From: Luteococcus japonicus
Lineage (GTDB): Bacteria > Actinomycetota > Actinomycetes > Propionibacteriales > Propionibacteriaceae
Reading direction: 5' to 3'
DNA: 64,000 bases
NCBI RefSeq assembly: GCF_003752415.1
Contig: NZ_RKHG01000001.1
Coordinates: 2,790,001-2,854,000, forward strand
Shown here: in pieces, positions 1 to 9,098 of the stretch
Layout: every line of letters starts with the position of its first letter
Numbering within the stretch: the first letter of the stretch is position 1
Program-made: the position numbers and the translations under genes
The notes under the pieces: model-generated
Database searches by the model: none
Told to the model about the DNA's origin: nothing
Seen by the model: the letters and a program-made list of their open reading frames with translations, nothing else

Positions 1-211
1 ACCGATCCCAATGATGCGCATTGATCCATTGTGGCATCTGCCACGCGTGGACCCCAGTTGCCACCCCGCCCCGACTGCTCCCGAGGACGGCTGGCCAAGC
101 CGTGAGCGATGCCCCGGGCGTCCGCGCACCCGGGCAGTGCCGGTTCGGTACTCTGGTGGGGTCGTGACGGACGGGTGCCGTCGTGCCGGCAGAGCCTAGG
201 GAAGGGCAACG

Positions 212-1096
212 ATGCAGTTCAATGAGAATGCGACGCTGGACAGCTCGCAGATGTCCCCGTCGGGCAGCGGTGGCGGCGGTGGCGTGGCCATCGGTGGTGG
301 CCTGGGCCTGATCATCATGATCCTGGGCCTGATCTTCGGCTTCAATCCCAGCGACGTTCTGGGAGGAGCAACCACCGACAGCACGAACCAGTCGGCCTCG
401 GGTAGCAACCAGTACGCCGAGTGCAAGACCGGCGCGGACGTCCAGACCAATCGCGAGTGCCGCTGGGTGGCCTATGTGAACTCCATCAACAGTTACTGGG
501 CCACGCAGTTCCAGCAGGGCCAGTACAAGATGGCCCAGACGGTTCCTTTCAGTGGTCGCGTGAACACCGCCTGCGGTGCGGCCTCCTCGCAGGTGGGGCC
601 CTTCTACTGCCCGGCGGACCAGCAGGTCTACATCGACACGGCCTTCGCGGACCAGCTGTTGCAGCAGCTCGGCGCCCAGGGCGGCGACGCGGCGGAAGCC
701 TACATCCTGGCCCACGAGTACGGCCACCACATCTCCAACATCACCGGCCAGCTGCAGAAGGCCCAGTCGGCGGGCAACCAGACCGGCCCCACGTCGATGG
801 CCGTTCGCTCTGAGCTCCAGGCCGACTGCTACGCCGGTGTGTGGTTCAAGAATGCCGCCTCCGGGCAGGACGCCATCGTCTCCGGCGTCACCCAGGATGA
901 CCTGAACCGGATCGTCGACGCCGCCGCCGCGGTGGGCGATGACCGCATCCAGGAAAGCACCTCCGGCCAGGTGAACCCGGAGAGCTGGACCCACGGTTCG
1001 GCCACGATGCGCCAGAACTGGGTGGGCAAGGGCTTCACCTCGGGCAACCCGCAGATCTGTTCCACCGCCTTCACCGCGCAGGACCTGGAGGCCTGA
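212..1096 (+). CDS. Neutral zinc metallopeptidase (YpfJ/KPN_02809-like family)
   Basis: The 294-residue product has a Gly/Ser-rich N-terminus, one membrane segment near residues 25-45 (rich in Gly, Leu, Ile) and an extracytoplasmic domain. A zincin motif HEYGHH lies near residue 169, and a downstream SELQADCYAGVW stretch probably supplies the third zinc ligand (Glu). This order is typical of the neutral zinc metallopeptidase family represented by YpfJ; substrates in that family are poorly known. The start at 212 follows a GGGAAGG Shine-Dalgarno. A possible -10 (TACTCT, 149-154) lies upstream, and nothing else is seen in the first 211 bases. The next gene is convergent 28 bases downstream. The family call is confident; the function is not known. 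Confidence 0.85.
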   Translation: MQFNENATLDSSQMSPSGSGGGGGVAIGGGLGLIIMILGLIFGFNPSDVLGGATTDSTNQSASGSNQYAECKTGADVQTNRECRWVAYVNSINSYWATQFQQGQYKMAQTVPFSGRVNTACGAASSQVGPFYCPADQQVYIDTAFADQLLQQLGAQGGDAAEAYILAHEYGHHISNITGQLQKAQSAGNQTGPTSMAVRSELQADCYAGVWFKNAASGQDAIVSGVTQDDLNRIVDAAAAVGDDRIQESTSGQVNPESWTHGSATMRQNWVGKGFTSGNPQICSTAFTAQDLEA

Positions 1097-1124
1097 GAAC
1101 CCAGGACAGGTCACGACGGCCGGG

Positions 1125-2084
1125 TCACCCGCCGACGGAGTCGGTGATCTGGGTCCCGGAGAGCGTGGTCACCACCTTCTGGCCGCCTACGTCGAAGGTG
1201 ATGACCGGCAGCGCCATCTGGTGCTTGCGCGCGATCTCGAAGCTGACGTCCGCACCGGGACGACCGGTGCTTTCGGGCAGGGTGCGGACCAGTTGGGCCA
1301 GCACATCGGCGTCGACCATCGCCGGGGGGAAGGTGGGGCCGTGGGAGTTGGCCTTGCGGTCGGACTGCCAGGCCGGGACCCGTGCCTGGCGCGTGCGGCG
1401 GGTGATGACACCGTCCTCCTTGCCCGGGGTGTCCGCCCAGAAGCCGCTCTCGGTCTCCCAGCCCATCGCCAGCACGCGTTGGCTGCCGGAGGTCGCATCG
1501 GCGATCGCCTCGGTGAAGCCACGAGCGGTGCCGAAGTCGAGCCTGTTGATGGGGGTGCCGTCGGCGCGGAAGAAGGCGGGCATGGACTCGGGCCGGGTGG
1601 TGACCGTCATCACGACCTCGCCGTGGTCGTACTCGACGATCTGCAATTGCTGGTTGTGCGCCGAGCCGGAGATCCGTGCCGCCTCCTCGAAGGTCTCGCC
1701 CAGGTCGTCCAAGTCGTAGTCGACCGGCTTGAAGGTGGCCTGTTCGATGTAGGCGATGTCGCTCTCGACGGGCGTCACGACACCGTCCTGCCAGTGCCAG
1801 GCCAGCACCTTGTCGTCCTTCAGGGCGCTGAGGGTGGCCTGGGTGGCACTGAGGTCCACCTTGATCACGGGGAGGCCGTCAGCGGCCTTGACGAGCTGGT
1901 TGACGGCCTTGCGGGCAGCACCGGGGCGGGTCAGGTCTGCATTGGGGGAGGCGCTTGTGCTGGTGCTCGGCGACGGGCTGGGGGAGGGGCTCGGAGTGGC
2001 CGGGGAACAGGCCACGACGGTGCCCGTCAGCGCCGCAGCCACCATGCCGGCCGCGCCTCGGAGAAGCCTGTCCTGACGAGTCAC
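1125..2084 (-). CDS. Predicted lipoprotein of unknown function
   Basis: The product is a 319-residue exported protein. A signal peptide with an LTGTVVAC lipobox (Cys near residue 26) is followed by a low-complexity Pro/Ser/Thr linker (about residues 27-47), a common actinobacterial lipoprotein design, and then a soluble domain of about 270 residues that I do not recognise. The start is GTG at 2084. No Shine-Dalgarno is visible, but a TAGTCT -10-like hexamer sits 6 bases before the start codon, so the mRNA may be leaderless. It is convergent with the metallopeptidase gene and stands alone. Confidence 0.75.
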   Translation of the reverse strand: MTRQDRLLRGAAGMVAAALTGTVVACSPATPSPSPSPSPSTSTSASPNADLTRPGAARKAVNQLVKAADGLPVIKVDLSATQATLSALKDDKVLAWHWQDGVVTPVESDIAYIEQATFKPVDYDLDDLGETFEEAARISGSAHNQQLQIVEYDHGEVVMTVTTRPESMPAFFRADGTPINRLDFGTARGFTEAIADATSGSQRVLAMGWETESGFWADTPGKEDGVITRRTRQARVPAWQSDRKANSHGPTFPPAMVDADVLAQLVRTLPESTGRPGADVSFEIARKHQMALPVITFDVGGQKVVTTLSGTQITDSVGG

Positions 2085-2299
2085 CGGGCAAGACTACCCG
2101 GAGCCCGTACCACCAGTCAGGCGCACACCATTTGACCTTGTGAATCCAATTTCAAGGAGGTCCGGTGACATTGTTCACGGCCTCTCGCATTTCCCTTCCT
2201 TCCCTGCATGGACGGGGCTAGGCTCTCGATACACCGGCTCCCAAGACCGGGGGCGGTGGATTCTCGACGTTGCTGCGACAGCAAGAAAGAGGTCCCGAC

Positions 2300-2716
2300 A
2301 TGTCTGACCAGATCCCCAGCGAGGCGCCCGAGGCGACAATGGACACCGCCGTCCGTGTGAGCCGGCAGGTGTCCCATCCGATCGATGACGTGTGGAAGGT
2401 ACTGCTCACAGACGAGGGCACCGAAGCCCTCCTCGGCCCTGGTGGCAAGCTCGGCACCAAGGGTCAGGGGTGGCAGGCCGATGACGGAACGCACGGGGTG
2501 ACCCGTAGCTTCCATGCCAAGGAACAGATCCGCTTCAGCTGGCACCGTGACCAGGACGCCCCCGCCACCATCGTGGATCTCGAACTCGCTCCCGTGGATG
2601 ACAACACGACCAAGCTGGAGATCGTCCACGACAAGCTGCCCGTAGATGCGGATCGCGAGTGGCTCTCTGACCGCTGGACCAAGGCTCTGGACCGCATCGC
2701 CGACGACGCGCTCTGA
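2300..2716 (+). CDS. SRPBCC/AHSA1-type START-fold domain protein
   Basis: The 138-residue cytoplasmic protein is almost entirely one SRPBCC fold: an N-terminal strand (VRVSRQVSHPIDDVWKVL), a central RFSWHRD segment and a long C-terminal helix (WLSDRWTKALDRIADDAL). The family binds small hydrophobic ligands or acts as an Aha1-like cochaperone; nothing here fixes the ligand. I chose the ATG at 2300 because an AAGAAAGAGG Shine-Dalgarno lies directly upstream; an in-frame TTG at 2270 precedes that site. The gene is monocistronic and ends in a hairpin terminator. Confidence 0.8.
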   Translation: MSDQIPSEAPEATMDTAVRVSRQVSHPIDDVWKVLLTDEGTEALLGPGGKLGTKGQGWQADDGTHGVTRSFHAKEQIRFSWHRDQDAPATIVDLELAPVDDNTTKLEIVHDKLPVDADREWLSDRWTKALDRIADDAL

Positions 2717-2729
2717 ACCAATCACTCTC

Positions 2730-2766
2730 GGCCGGGAGTCACCCTCGTGGCGGCTCCCGGCCTTTG
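2730..2766 (+). terminator. Rho-independent terminator after the SRPBCC gene
   Basis: GGCCGGGAG (2730-2738) pairs with CTCCCGGCC (2754-2762) around a 15-base loop and is followed by a short TTTG. Confidence 0.6.
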
Positions 2767-2882
2767 TCGGTTCATGGACCGCCGACAGCGGCCGCACAGG
2801 CCACGGACAGGATCGGCTCCTAGTTTTCCCCGGTGTACAACCTCAACAGCTGCTGCGGCAGCACACAGGATCGGGAACTTCC

Positions 2883-3473
2883 ATGAGCAACTCACGCTAT
2901 TCGCAGGTTTCGCGCCGCGCCTTCCTCGGAGGGGTCTCCCTGGCGGCGCTGACGGGCCTGGCGGCCTGTGCCAATGACTCCACCGCCGCGACGCCGACCG
3001 CCTCGGCCAGTGCCGGCAACACCACCTCCGGCAGCCTGCCCAGCACCGCGACGGCCACCGTGAGCTTCACCTACGCCTCAAGCGGCGGTGGGATGGTCAA
3101 GAACCCGTACTAAGCGATCTGGGTGGAGGACTCCGACGGAAACCTGGTCAAGACGCTGATGCTGTGTCACCTGGCCGGAGGCCAGGACCGGTGGCTGAAC
3201 TCGTTGACCGCCTGGTACGCGGCCGGCGGTGGCAGCGACACCACGACGGAGGGCACCAAGCCGGCCGGCAGCTATGACTGCACCTGGGACTGCACGGACA
3301 CCTCCGGCAAGCGCGTCGAGGCGGGCACCTACAACTCCTGCGTCGAGGCGGCAGTCGAACACGGCAACGAGGTGGTGGTGGCCGGCAAGCAGACGCTGGG
3401 CAGCGCCGCCATCGACGCCGACCTGGGAATTTCCGGGGAGCTCAGCACGGTGCACGTGAAGTACACCGCCTGA
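2883..3473 (+). pseudogene. DUF2271 Tat-exported lipoprotein, interrupted by an in-frame TAA
   Basis: The reading frame opens with a Tat/lipoprotein signal (SRRAFLGG, then lipobox LTGLAAC) and a Ser/Thr linker, and stops at a TAA at 3111-3113. The same frame continues without a shift as AIWVEDSDGNLVKT through TWDCTDTSGKRVEAGTYN to the stop at 3471-3473. Joined, the two parts match DUF2271, where the phrase around the stop normally reads NPYVAVWIEDADG, so one codon has become a stop. DUF2271 genes are often next to ApbE flavin transferases, as here. Possible readings are a recent nonsense mutation, a base-call error, or independent translation of the 3' half from GTG 3123 (which would lack a signal peptide). 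Known of the family: periplasmic, of uncertain role in respiratory or flavin systems. Confidence 0.75.
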
Positions 3474-3480
3474 GCGGGCC

Positions 3481-4494
3481 TCACCACCCCCGCGTGTCGC
3501 CCTCACCTGCCCCGCGTGACGCCCCTACGTTCCCGAGCTCGTCGAGGGTCAGGGTGGCCCATCCCGACGAGGGATGCTGGCCGCCCGTGGCGTCGACCAG
3601 CAGGCACTCGCACCCTTCCCTTCCCTCGATGAGGGCCAGCGACTCCTCGATGGCGAGCACCCCACAGATGGTGGCCAGAGCATCTGCGCTCCCGGCGTCC
3701 GGGGTCACGATGCTCACCTGCGCCAGGTGCTGCACCGGCCAGCCCGTGCGCGGGTCGATCACATGTCCGAACCACCGCTCACCCACCCGGAAGCCCCGAC
3801 GGGCGAAGCCGCTGGTGGCCATGGCGGCATTGGACAGGCCGACCATGCAGAGCCGGTTCGCGCGGTTGTCCGACGGGTGCAGGGGGTCCTCGACCCCCAC
3901 CCGCCATGTGCCGCTCCCGTGGTGGCGCAGGTCTCCGCCGGCATTCACCCCCACTCGCTCCGCCTCGTGCGGGGGATTGATGGCCACCTCCACCGCGCGG
4001 TCGACGATCCAGCCCTTCACGAAGGCATTGAGGTCGGCACTGCTGCAGTCACCCACCTGTTCCTCGCTCCCAGTGAGGGGGTCCTTTCGCCACGGCAGTT
4101 CCTGCAGCCGGTCGGCCATCCCCTGCATCTCGGCACGGTCCGGCAGGACGCCTTCCGAGGCGGCGCGCCGCCACCGCTCCTGCAGGGGCCTGGAAGCAGG
4201 ATGGAAGGTGCCGTCGCCCTCCACGAACCATTGACGGGCCTCGCGCAGCGCCGCCAGCAGGTCCTCGCTGGCGTGCTGGATCTCGCCACGTCGCCACCGG
4301 CTGAGTTCCGAGGTGGGCTCGAAGATGGAGAAGATGTCCTGCAGCCGGACCATCTCGGCCAGCGCCGCCTGCTCTGCGGCTTGGGCGGTTGCCTGGTCGT
4401 CGGCCCAGACCTGGATCCTCACGTCGGTACCCAGCAGGGGGTGGTAGCGCCCCTCCGCGAAGGGAGGCAGCTCAGGCAGGTCGAGGTCGTCCAT
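3481..4494 (-). CDS. apbE: FAD:protein FMN transferase (ApbE family)
   Basis: The product (337 residues from the chosen start) moves FMN from FAD onto a Thr/Ser of flavoprotein targets using Mg2+. Family marks are SADLNAFVKGWIVDRA, the VNAGGDLR glycine loop, the GHVIDPRTGWPV motif and TPDAGSADALAT, which carries metal-binding acidic residues near the C-terminus. No signal peptide or lipobox is visible, so it appears cytoplasmic or relies on another export route; many ApbE proteins are periplasmic lipoproteins. I chose the ATG at 4494 (AGGAA upstream) over 4563, because the extra 23 residues are low complexity. The convergent DUF2271 gene ends 7 bases away and is the likely functional partner. 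Confidence 0.88.
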   Translation of the reverse strand: MDDLDLPELPPFAEGRYHPLLGTDVRIQVWADDQATAQAAEQAALAEMVRLQDIFSIFEPTSELSRWRRGEIQHASEDLLAALREARQWFVEGDGTFHPASRPLQERWRRAASEGVLPDRAEMQGMADRLQELPWRKDPLTGSEEQVGDCSSADLNAFVKGWIVDRAVEVAINPPHEAERVGVNAGGDLRHHGSGTWRVGVEDPLHPSDNRANRLCMVGLSNAAMATSGFARRGFRVGERWFGHVIDPRTGWPVQHLAQVSIVTPDAGSADALATICGVLAIEESLALIEGREGCECLLVDATGGQHPSSGWATLTLDELGNVGASRGAGEGDTRGW

Positions 4495-4586
4495 GGCAGA
4501 CAGTGTTCCTGACGCTGTGGGCGAACCCGTGCCCGGACTGTGCCTGGTGGGCAGCGGACCCATCCCGCTGCCGATACGCTCGTGCC

Positions 4587-4905
4587 ATGAAGTTTCTGAA
4601 ATGGCTGTTCATCCTGCTGGGCCTCGCTGCCCTCATTGCTGGCGGTGCCATGCTCGTCAATGTCGTGTGGGACATGGGCAAGCTGATGGCTGCGGTCCGT
4701 GGTTACAACACGGGCGTCAAGGATCCGACGATGCGGATCTACTACACCGCAGGTTTTGCGGCCCTGGGCGGCCTTCTGCTGGGCTGGGGGCCTCGGCCTG
4801 CCGAGCCGTACCGGACGCGCCGTGCGCAACCAGTACCGCACTGATCTGGAGTCCAAGGGCCTGATCGTCGACCGCGACGGCGACGGCAAGGCCGATCGCG
4901 CCTGA
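4587..4905 (+). pseudogene. Small membrane protein gene with a probable +1 frameshift in a G5 run
   Basis: Translation from ATG 4587 gives an N-terminal membrane segment (FLKWLFILLGLAALIAGGAML) and a second hydrophobic stretch (AGFAALGGLLLGWG), then runs out of frame and stops at 4844. Removing one G from the run at 4786-4790 joins it to GLGLPSRTGRAVRNQ..., ending in VDRDGDGKADR at 4905, which makes a two-TM protein with an Asp/Gly-rich cytoplasmic tail. A TACGCT -10 lies 6 bases before the ATG, so the mRNA is probably leaderless. The intact product would be about 105 residues. A mutation or a homopolymer sequencing error would look the same. Confidence 0.6.
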
Positions 4906-4940
4906 TCCACCCTCGATCTTCCGAGACCACAAGGAGCAGC

Positions 4941-5684
4941 ATGGGAATCTTCGACATTCTGCGCGGCCAGAAGGCCGACGTCAGCACGACCCGTAGCGCG
5001 CTGGACCAGGCCCAGGACCCTGCGGCCGACGACAGTGCCATCACCAAGCTGATCGAGAACATCCTGCACATCGGGATCGACGGGCGCAAGCCCTTTGACT
5101 CCGCTGCGTCGGTGGCCGACGACGCGCTGTCCTCCGCTGGTGGCGACGTGGAGAAGGCCGTCAACAAGGTGGTCCGCAGCCACGTCACCTCCGGTGCTGC
5201 GGGCGGCCTGCTGACCAGCTTGGGCGGCTTCATCACCATGCCTGTGGCCATCCCGGCGAACCTGCTGGAGTTCTACGTGCAGGCCACGCGGATGACCGCC
5301 GCCGTCGCCAAGCTGCGCGGCTATGACATCCACCAGCCCCACATCCGCACCGCCGTGCTGCTCACCTTGGTGGGCTCCAATGCGGAGGACGTGATGGCCA
5401 AGGCTGGCGTCGTCACGGGAACGGGCCGGCTGACCACGATGGCGCTGCGCAACCTGCCTCGCCCGGCGATGATGATGGTCAACAAGGCCGTCGGATTCCG
5501 GCTGCTGAAGAGCGTCGGCCAGGGAACCTTGGCCAAGCTGGGCAAGGGAGTTCCGATCGTGGGCGGCGCCGTCGGTGGCGTCCTCGATGGTTACATGATG
5601 AACAAGATCGCCGAGCAGGCGCTCAAGGAGTTCCCCACCTACGCGGCGCCCGCCGCGAACGAGGGACCCATTTCCAGCCTCTGA
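4941..5684 (+). CDS. EcsC family protein
   Basis: The 247-residue protein matches the EcsC family through GGLLTSLGGFITMPVAIPANL, FYVQATRMTAAVAKLRGYD and the later TGTGRLTTMALRNLPR region. EcsC proteins are membrane-associated and often lie next to ABC exporter or signalling genes; their biochemical role is unresolved. A C-terminal hydrophobic glycine-rich stretch (VPIVGGAVGGVLDGYMM) could be membrane-inserted. AAGGAG five bases before ATG 4941 sets the start. The gene ends at a hairpin shared with the convergent meaB gene. Confidence 0.8.
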   Translation: MGIFDILRGQKADVSTTRSALDQAQDPAADDSAITKLIENILHIGIDGRKPFDSAASVADDALSSAGGDVEKAVNKVVRSHVTSGAAGGLLTSLGGFITMPVAIPANLLEFYVQATRMTAAVAKLRGYDIHQPHIRTAVLLTLVGSNAEDVMAKAGVVTGTGRLTTMALRNLPRPAMMMVNKAVGFRLLKSVGQGTLAKLGKGVPIVGGAVGGVLDGYMMNKIAEQALKEFPTYAAPAANEGPISSL

Positions 5685-5700
5685 GGCACCAACGTACGAG

Positions 5701-5736
5701 AGCGGCCCCGCAGAAGTTTGATCCTGCGGGGCCGCT
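5701..5736. terminator. Hairpin between convergent genes
   Basis: AGCGGCCCCGCAG (5701-5713) pairs perfectly with CTGCGGGGCCGCT (5724-5736) around a 10-base loop. There is no clear T-run on either side. It lies between convergent EcsC and meaB genes and could terminate both. Confidence 0.6.
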
Positions 5737-5789
5737 CTCACATTCTGGGGCCTGTTGGCCCTGCGCTCCCCGAGCCTGTCGAGGGGGCC

Positions 5790-6812
5790 TCAGAGCCTGT
5801 TCGCGCCCTTGGCCCAGTCCATCTGGGGGACCTGTGCCGCGAAGTCGCGCAGGAAGTCGGCGGTGGCCTCCATGGCGCTGGTGCGGCCATGGCGCACGTC
5901 GTCCTCGAGCCGTGTGTTGAGCTCGCGCAGGTATTCGCTGGAGCGCATGGAGTCCAGCAGGGTCGCCTCGATCTGCGAGTGCATCCACACCACCTGCTGC
6001 TCCGCTCGGTGATGGGCCAGCCCTACATTGGCCTCCAGCCAGGCGCGGTGGTCCAGCACCGCCTGCCAGACCTCGTCGAGACTGATCCGCTGCAGTGCCG
6101 AGCAGGTCAGCACCGGGACCCGGCGGTCGCCGCCCTGCTGCACCAGCTTCATGGCGATCGACAGCTCGCGGGCGGTGACTCGCGCCTCCCCGGCATTGTC
6201 CCCGTCCGCCTTGTTGACGGCGATCACGTCGGTGATCTCCAGGATGCCGCGCTTGATGCCCTGCAGCTGGTCGCCCGAACGCGCCAGGGCGAGCATCAGG
6301 AAGGTGTCCACCATTCCGGCCACGGCCACCTCGGACTGGCCGACGCCGACGGTCTCGACGATCACGACGTCATAGCCGGCGGCCTCGACCACGAGCATGG
6401 CCTCGCGGGTGGCCCTGGCGACGCCGCCCAGGTGGTTGCCACTGGGGGAGGGGCGCACGAAGGCATCGGTGCTCTGGGTGAGTTCCCCCATCCGGGTGCG
6501 GTCGCCCAGTACGGAGCCGCCGGTGCGGGTGCTGGAGGGGTCGACGGCGAGCACCGCGACCTTGTGCCCCTGCTCGATCAGCCGCTGCCCCATGGAATTG
6601 ATGAATGTGGACTTGCCGGCGCCCGGCACGCCCGAGATGCCGACGCGGACCGCGTCGGTGGGGACGCTGGTCAGTTCGGTGAGCAGCTGACGGGCCATGG
6701 GGCGGTGGGCGGGCAGCCGGGACTCGACGAGCGTGATCGCCTGGGCGACCGCGGCTCGCTGTCCCTTGCGGACGCCTTCCACGAGGACCGGAACGTCGAA
6801 CTTGCGGGGCAT
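5790..6812 (-). CDS. meaB: Methylmalonyl-CoA mutase-associated GTPase MeaB (ArgK)
   Basis: The 340-residue G3E-type P-loop GTPase has Walker A GVPGAGKS at residues 61-68, the AVDPSSTRTGGSVLGDRTRM switch region, the VIVETVGVGQSE motif and NKAD for guanine specificity. It assists loading of adenosylcobalamin into methylmalonyl-CoA mutase and helps remove damaged cofactor. The ATG at 6812 is preceded by GAAAGG. It lies 102 bases downstream of mutB on the same strand, with a GC-rich hairpin between, as expected for a mutA-mutB-meaB operon. The family was once annotated as an arginine/ornithine transport kinase (ArgK); the mut context rules that out here. Confidence 0.95.
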   Translation of the reverse strand: MPRKFDVPVLVEGVRKGQRAAVAQAITLVESRLPAHRPMARQLLTELTSVPTDAVRVGISGVPGAGKSTFINSMGQRLIEQGHKVAVLAVDPSSTRTGGSVLGDRTRMGELTQSTDAFVRPSPSGNHLGGVARATREAMLVVEAAGYDVVIVETVGVGQSEVAVAGMVDTFLMLALARSGDQLQGIKRGILEITDVIAVNKADGDNAGEARVTARELSIAMKLVQQGGDRRVPVLTCSALQRISLDEVWQAVLDHRAWLEANVGLAHHRAEQQVVWMHSQIEATLLDSMRSSEYLRELNTRLEDDVRHGRTSAMEATADFLRDFAAQVPQMDWAKGANRL

Positions 6813-6861
6813 CGTGCGACCTTTCTCAGGAGCATTCTTGGTAAGGGGAGCGGATATGGCG

Positions 6862-6893
6862 CCGGGCGGCCCGAGCTTGCTCGGACCGCCCGG
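6862..6893 (-). terminator. Intercistronic hairpin between mutB and meaB
   Basis: CCGGGCGG at 6862-6869 pairs with CCGCCCGG at 6886-6893 and the inner bases continue the stem almost to the loop. There is no T-run. It may attenuate read-through, which would make less MeaB than mutase, or protect the upstream message. Confidence 0.4.
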
Positions 6894-6914
6894 CGGGGAT
6901 GCAGCGTGGGTGGA

Positions 6915-9098
6915 TCAGGCGTCCATCGCAGCGCGCATCTTGTCGATCAGGCTGACAGCACACTCCGGGATGTTGGTGCCCGGGGGGTAGATGTCAACGG
7001 CACCGGCCTGGCGCAGCTCCTCGAAGTCCTGCTCGGGGATCACGCCGCCGACGACGATCAGGATGTCCTGACGGCCGAGCTTGTCGAGCTCGGCGCGCAG
7101 CGCGGGCACCAGCGTCAGGTGCCCGGCTGCCAGCGAGGAGACACCGACCACGTGCACATCGGCCTCGACGGCCTGGGCAGCAGCCTCCTCGGGGGTCTGG
7201 AAGAGCGGGCCCACGTCGACGTCGAAACCGAGGTCGGCGAAGGCCGTGGCAATCACCTTCTGGCCACGGTCGTGACCGTCCTGGCCCATCTTTGCGATCA
7301 TGATGCGCGGACGACGGCCCTCGGCCTCTTCGAAGGCCTCGACGGCCTTGCGGGCCTCGGCCAGCGACTCGGATCCCTGAGCTTCCTTGGAGTACACACC
7401 ACTGATGGTACGGATCTGTGCCGTGTAGCGCCCGAAAACCTTCTCCAGCGCGTCGGACAGTTCTCCGAGGCTGGCCTGCGCACGCATGGCGTCGATGGAC
7501 ACCTTCAGCAGGTTGCGCTCCGGATCGGTCGGGTCGGGGTTGGCGGCGGCCCAGGTGACCTTCTCGAGCGCTGCCTGGCAGGCAGCCTCGTCACGCTCGG
7601 CGCGCAGCTTCTCCAACTTCGCGATCTGCTCGGCGCGCACCTTGGCGTTGTCAACCTTGAGGACCTCGAGGGGCTCGGGGTTGTCCAGCAGGTACTTGTT
7701 CACGCCGATCACCGGCTGGCGGCCGGAGTCGATGCGAGCCTGGGTACGTGCCGCGGCCTCCTCGATGCGCATCTTCGGGATGCCCTGCTCGATGGCCTTG
7801 GCCATGCCACCGGCCTCCTCGACCTCCTGGATGAGGTCCCATGCCTTCTCCGCGAGGTCCTGGGTCAGCTTCTCGACGTAGGTCGAGCCAGCCCAGGGAT
7901 CGATGACCCGGCAGTTGCCCGACTCCTGCTGGATGAACAGCTGGGTGTTGCGCGCGATGCGGGCGCTGAAGTCCGTCGGCAGGGCGATGGCCTCGTCGAG
8001 CGCATTGGTGTGCAGGGACTGGGTCTGGCCCTGGGTGGCGCCCATGGCCTCGATGCAGGTACGCACCACGTTGTTGTAGACGTCCTGGGCGGTCAGCGAC
8101 CAGCCAGAGGTCTGCGAGTGGGTGCGCAGGCTCATCGACTTCGGGTTCTTGGGACCGAACTGGTTCACGAGGCGTGCCCACAGCATGCGCGCGGCGCGCA
8201 TCTTGGCAACCTCCATGAAGAAGTTGGTGCCAATGGCCCAGAAGAAGCTCAGGCGCGGTGCGAACTGGTCGACGTCCAGGCCCACGGACTCGCCGGCGCG
8301 GATGTACTCCACGCCGTCGGCCAGGGTGTAGGCCATCTCGATGTCGGCCGTCGCTCCGGCCTCCTGCATGTGGTAGCCGGAGATGGAGATCGAGTTGAAC
8401 TTCGGCATGTTCGCGCTGGTGAACGCGAAGATGTCGGCAATGATCTGCATCGACGGCAGCGGCGGGTAGATGTAGGTGTTACGAACCATGAACTCCTTGA
8501 GGATGTCGTTCTGGATCGTTCCGGCCAGCTGCTCCGGCTTCACACCCTGTTCCTCGGCCGCCACCACGTAGAGAGCGAGCACGGGCAGCACGGCCCCGTT
8601 CATGGTCATCGAGACGCTCATCCGGTCCAGCGGGATGCCGTCGAAGAGCTGACGCATGTCCAGGATCGAGTCCACGGCCACGCCGGCCATGCCGACGTCA
8701 CCGGACACCCGCGGGTGGTCCGAGTCGTAGCCACGGTGGGTCGCCAGGTCGAAGGCGATCGACAGGCCCTTCTGGCCGGCCGCGAGGTTGCGACGATAGA
8801 AGGCATTGGACTCGGCAGCCGTCGAGAATCCCGCGTACTGGCGGATGGTCCACGGCTGGTTCGTGTACATGGTGGCGTAGGGGCCACGCAGGAAGGGCGG
8901 AATGCCCGGCATGGTCTCCAGGAAGTCCATGCCCTCGTACACGTCCTTGCCGTAGATGTGCTCCACGGGGATCTGCTCGGGAGTCACCCACTGCTCGACG
9001 GCGGGTGCCTGGGAGAGCAGCTGCTCGAACTGCGCCTGGGCATCGGCCGGAACGGCCTGCTCACCCAGGGGGACGGAATCAAAACGGATCTCGGTCAC
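6915..9098 (-). CDS. mutB: Methylmalonyl-CoA mutase large (alpha) subunit
   Basis: The catalytic subunit (727 residues) of the adenosylcobalamin-dependent interconversion of succinyl-CoA and (R)-methylmalonyl-CoA, the central step of the Wood-Werkman cycle. An N-terminal TIM-barrel domain ([23 protein letters not shown] near the start; the Gln-rich [13 protein letters not shown] loop) is followed by the C-terminal cobalamin-binding domain with DGHDRG, whose His is the lower axial cobalt ligand. I chose the GTG at 9098 because it overlaps the mutA stop by 4 bases (GTGA) and gives the length of the known propionibacterial subunit (about 728). The overlap implies translational coupling with mutA. 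Confidence 0.97.
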   Translation of the reverse strand: MTEIRFDSVPLGEQAVPADAQAQFEQLLSQAPAVEQWVTPEQIPVEHIYGKDVYEGMDFLETMPGIPPFLRGPYATMYTNQPWTIRQYAGFSTAAESNAFYRRNLAAGQKGLSIAFDLATHRGYDSDHPRVSGDVGMAGVAVDSILDMRQLFDGIPLDRMSVSMTMNGAVLPVLALYVVAAEEQGVKPEQLAGTIQNDILKEFMVRNTYIYPPLPSMQIIADIFAFTSANMPKFNSISISGYHMQEAGATADIEMAYTLADGVEYIRAGESVGLDVDQFAPRLSFFWAIGTNFFMEVAKMRAARMLWARLVNQFGPKNPKSMSLRTHSQTSGWSLTAQDVYNNVVRTCIEAMGATQGQTQSLHTNALDEAIALPTDFSARIARNTQLFIQQESGNCRVIDPWAGSTYVEKLTQDLAEKAWDLIQEVEEAGGMAKAIEQGIPKMRIEEAAARTQARIDSGRQPVIGVNKYLLDNPEPLEVLKVDNAKVRAEQIAKLEKLRAERDEAACQAALEKVTWAAANPDPTDPERNLLKVSIDAMRAQASLGELSDALEKVFGRYTAQIRTISGVYSKEAQGSESLAEARKAVEAFEEAEGRRPRIMIAKMGQDGHDRGQKVIATAFADLGFDVDVGPLFQTPEEAAAQAVEADVHVVGVSSLAAGHLTLVPALRAELDKLGRQDILIVVGGVIPEQDFEELRQAGAVDIYPPGTNIPECAVSLIDKMRAAMDA

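Noticed and set aside
4786-4790. Programmed ribosomal frameshifting at the G5 run
   Set aside because: A slippery heptamer and downstream pseudoknot are not evident; a one-base mutation or error is simpler.
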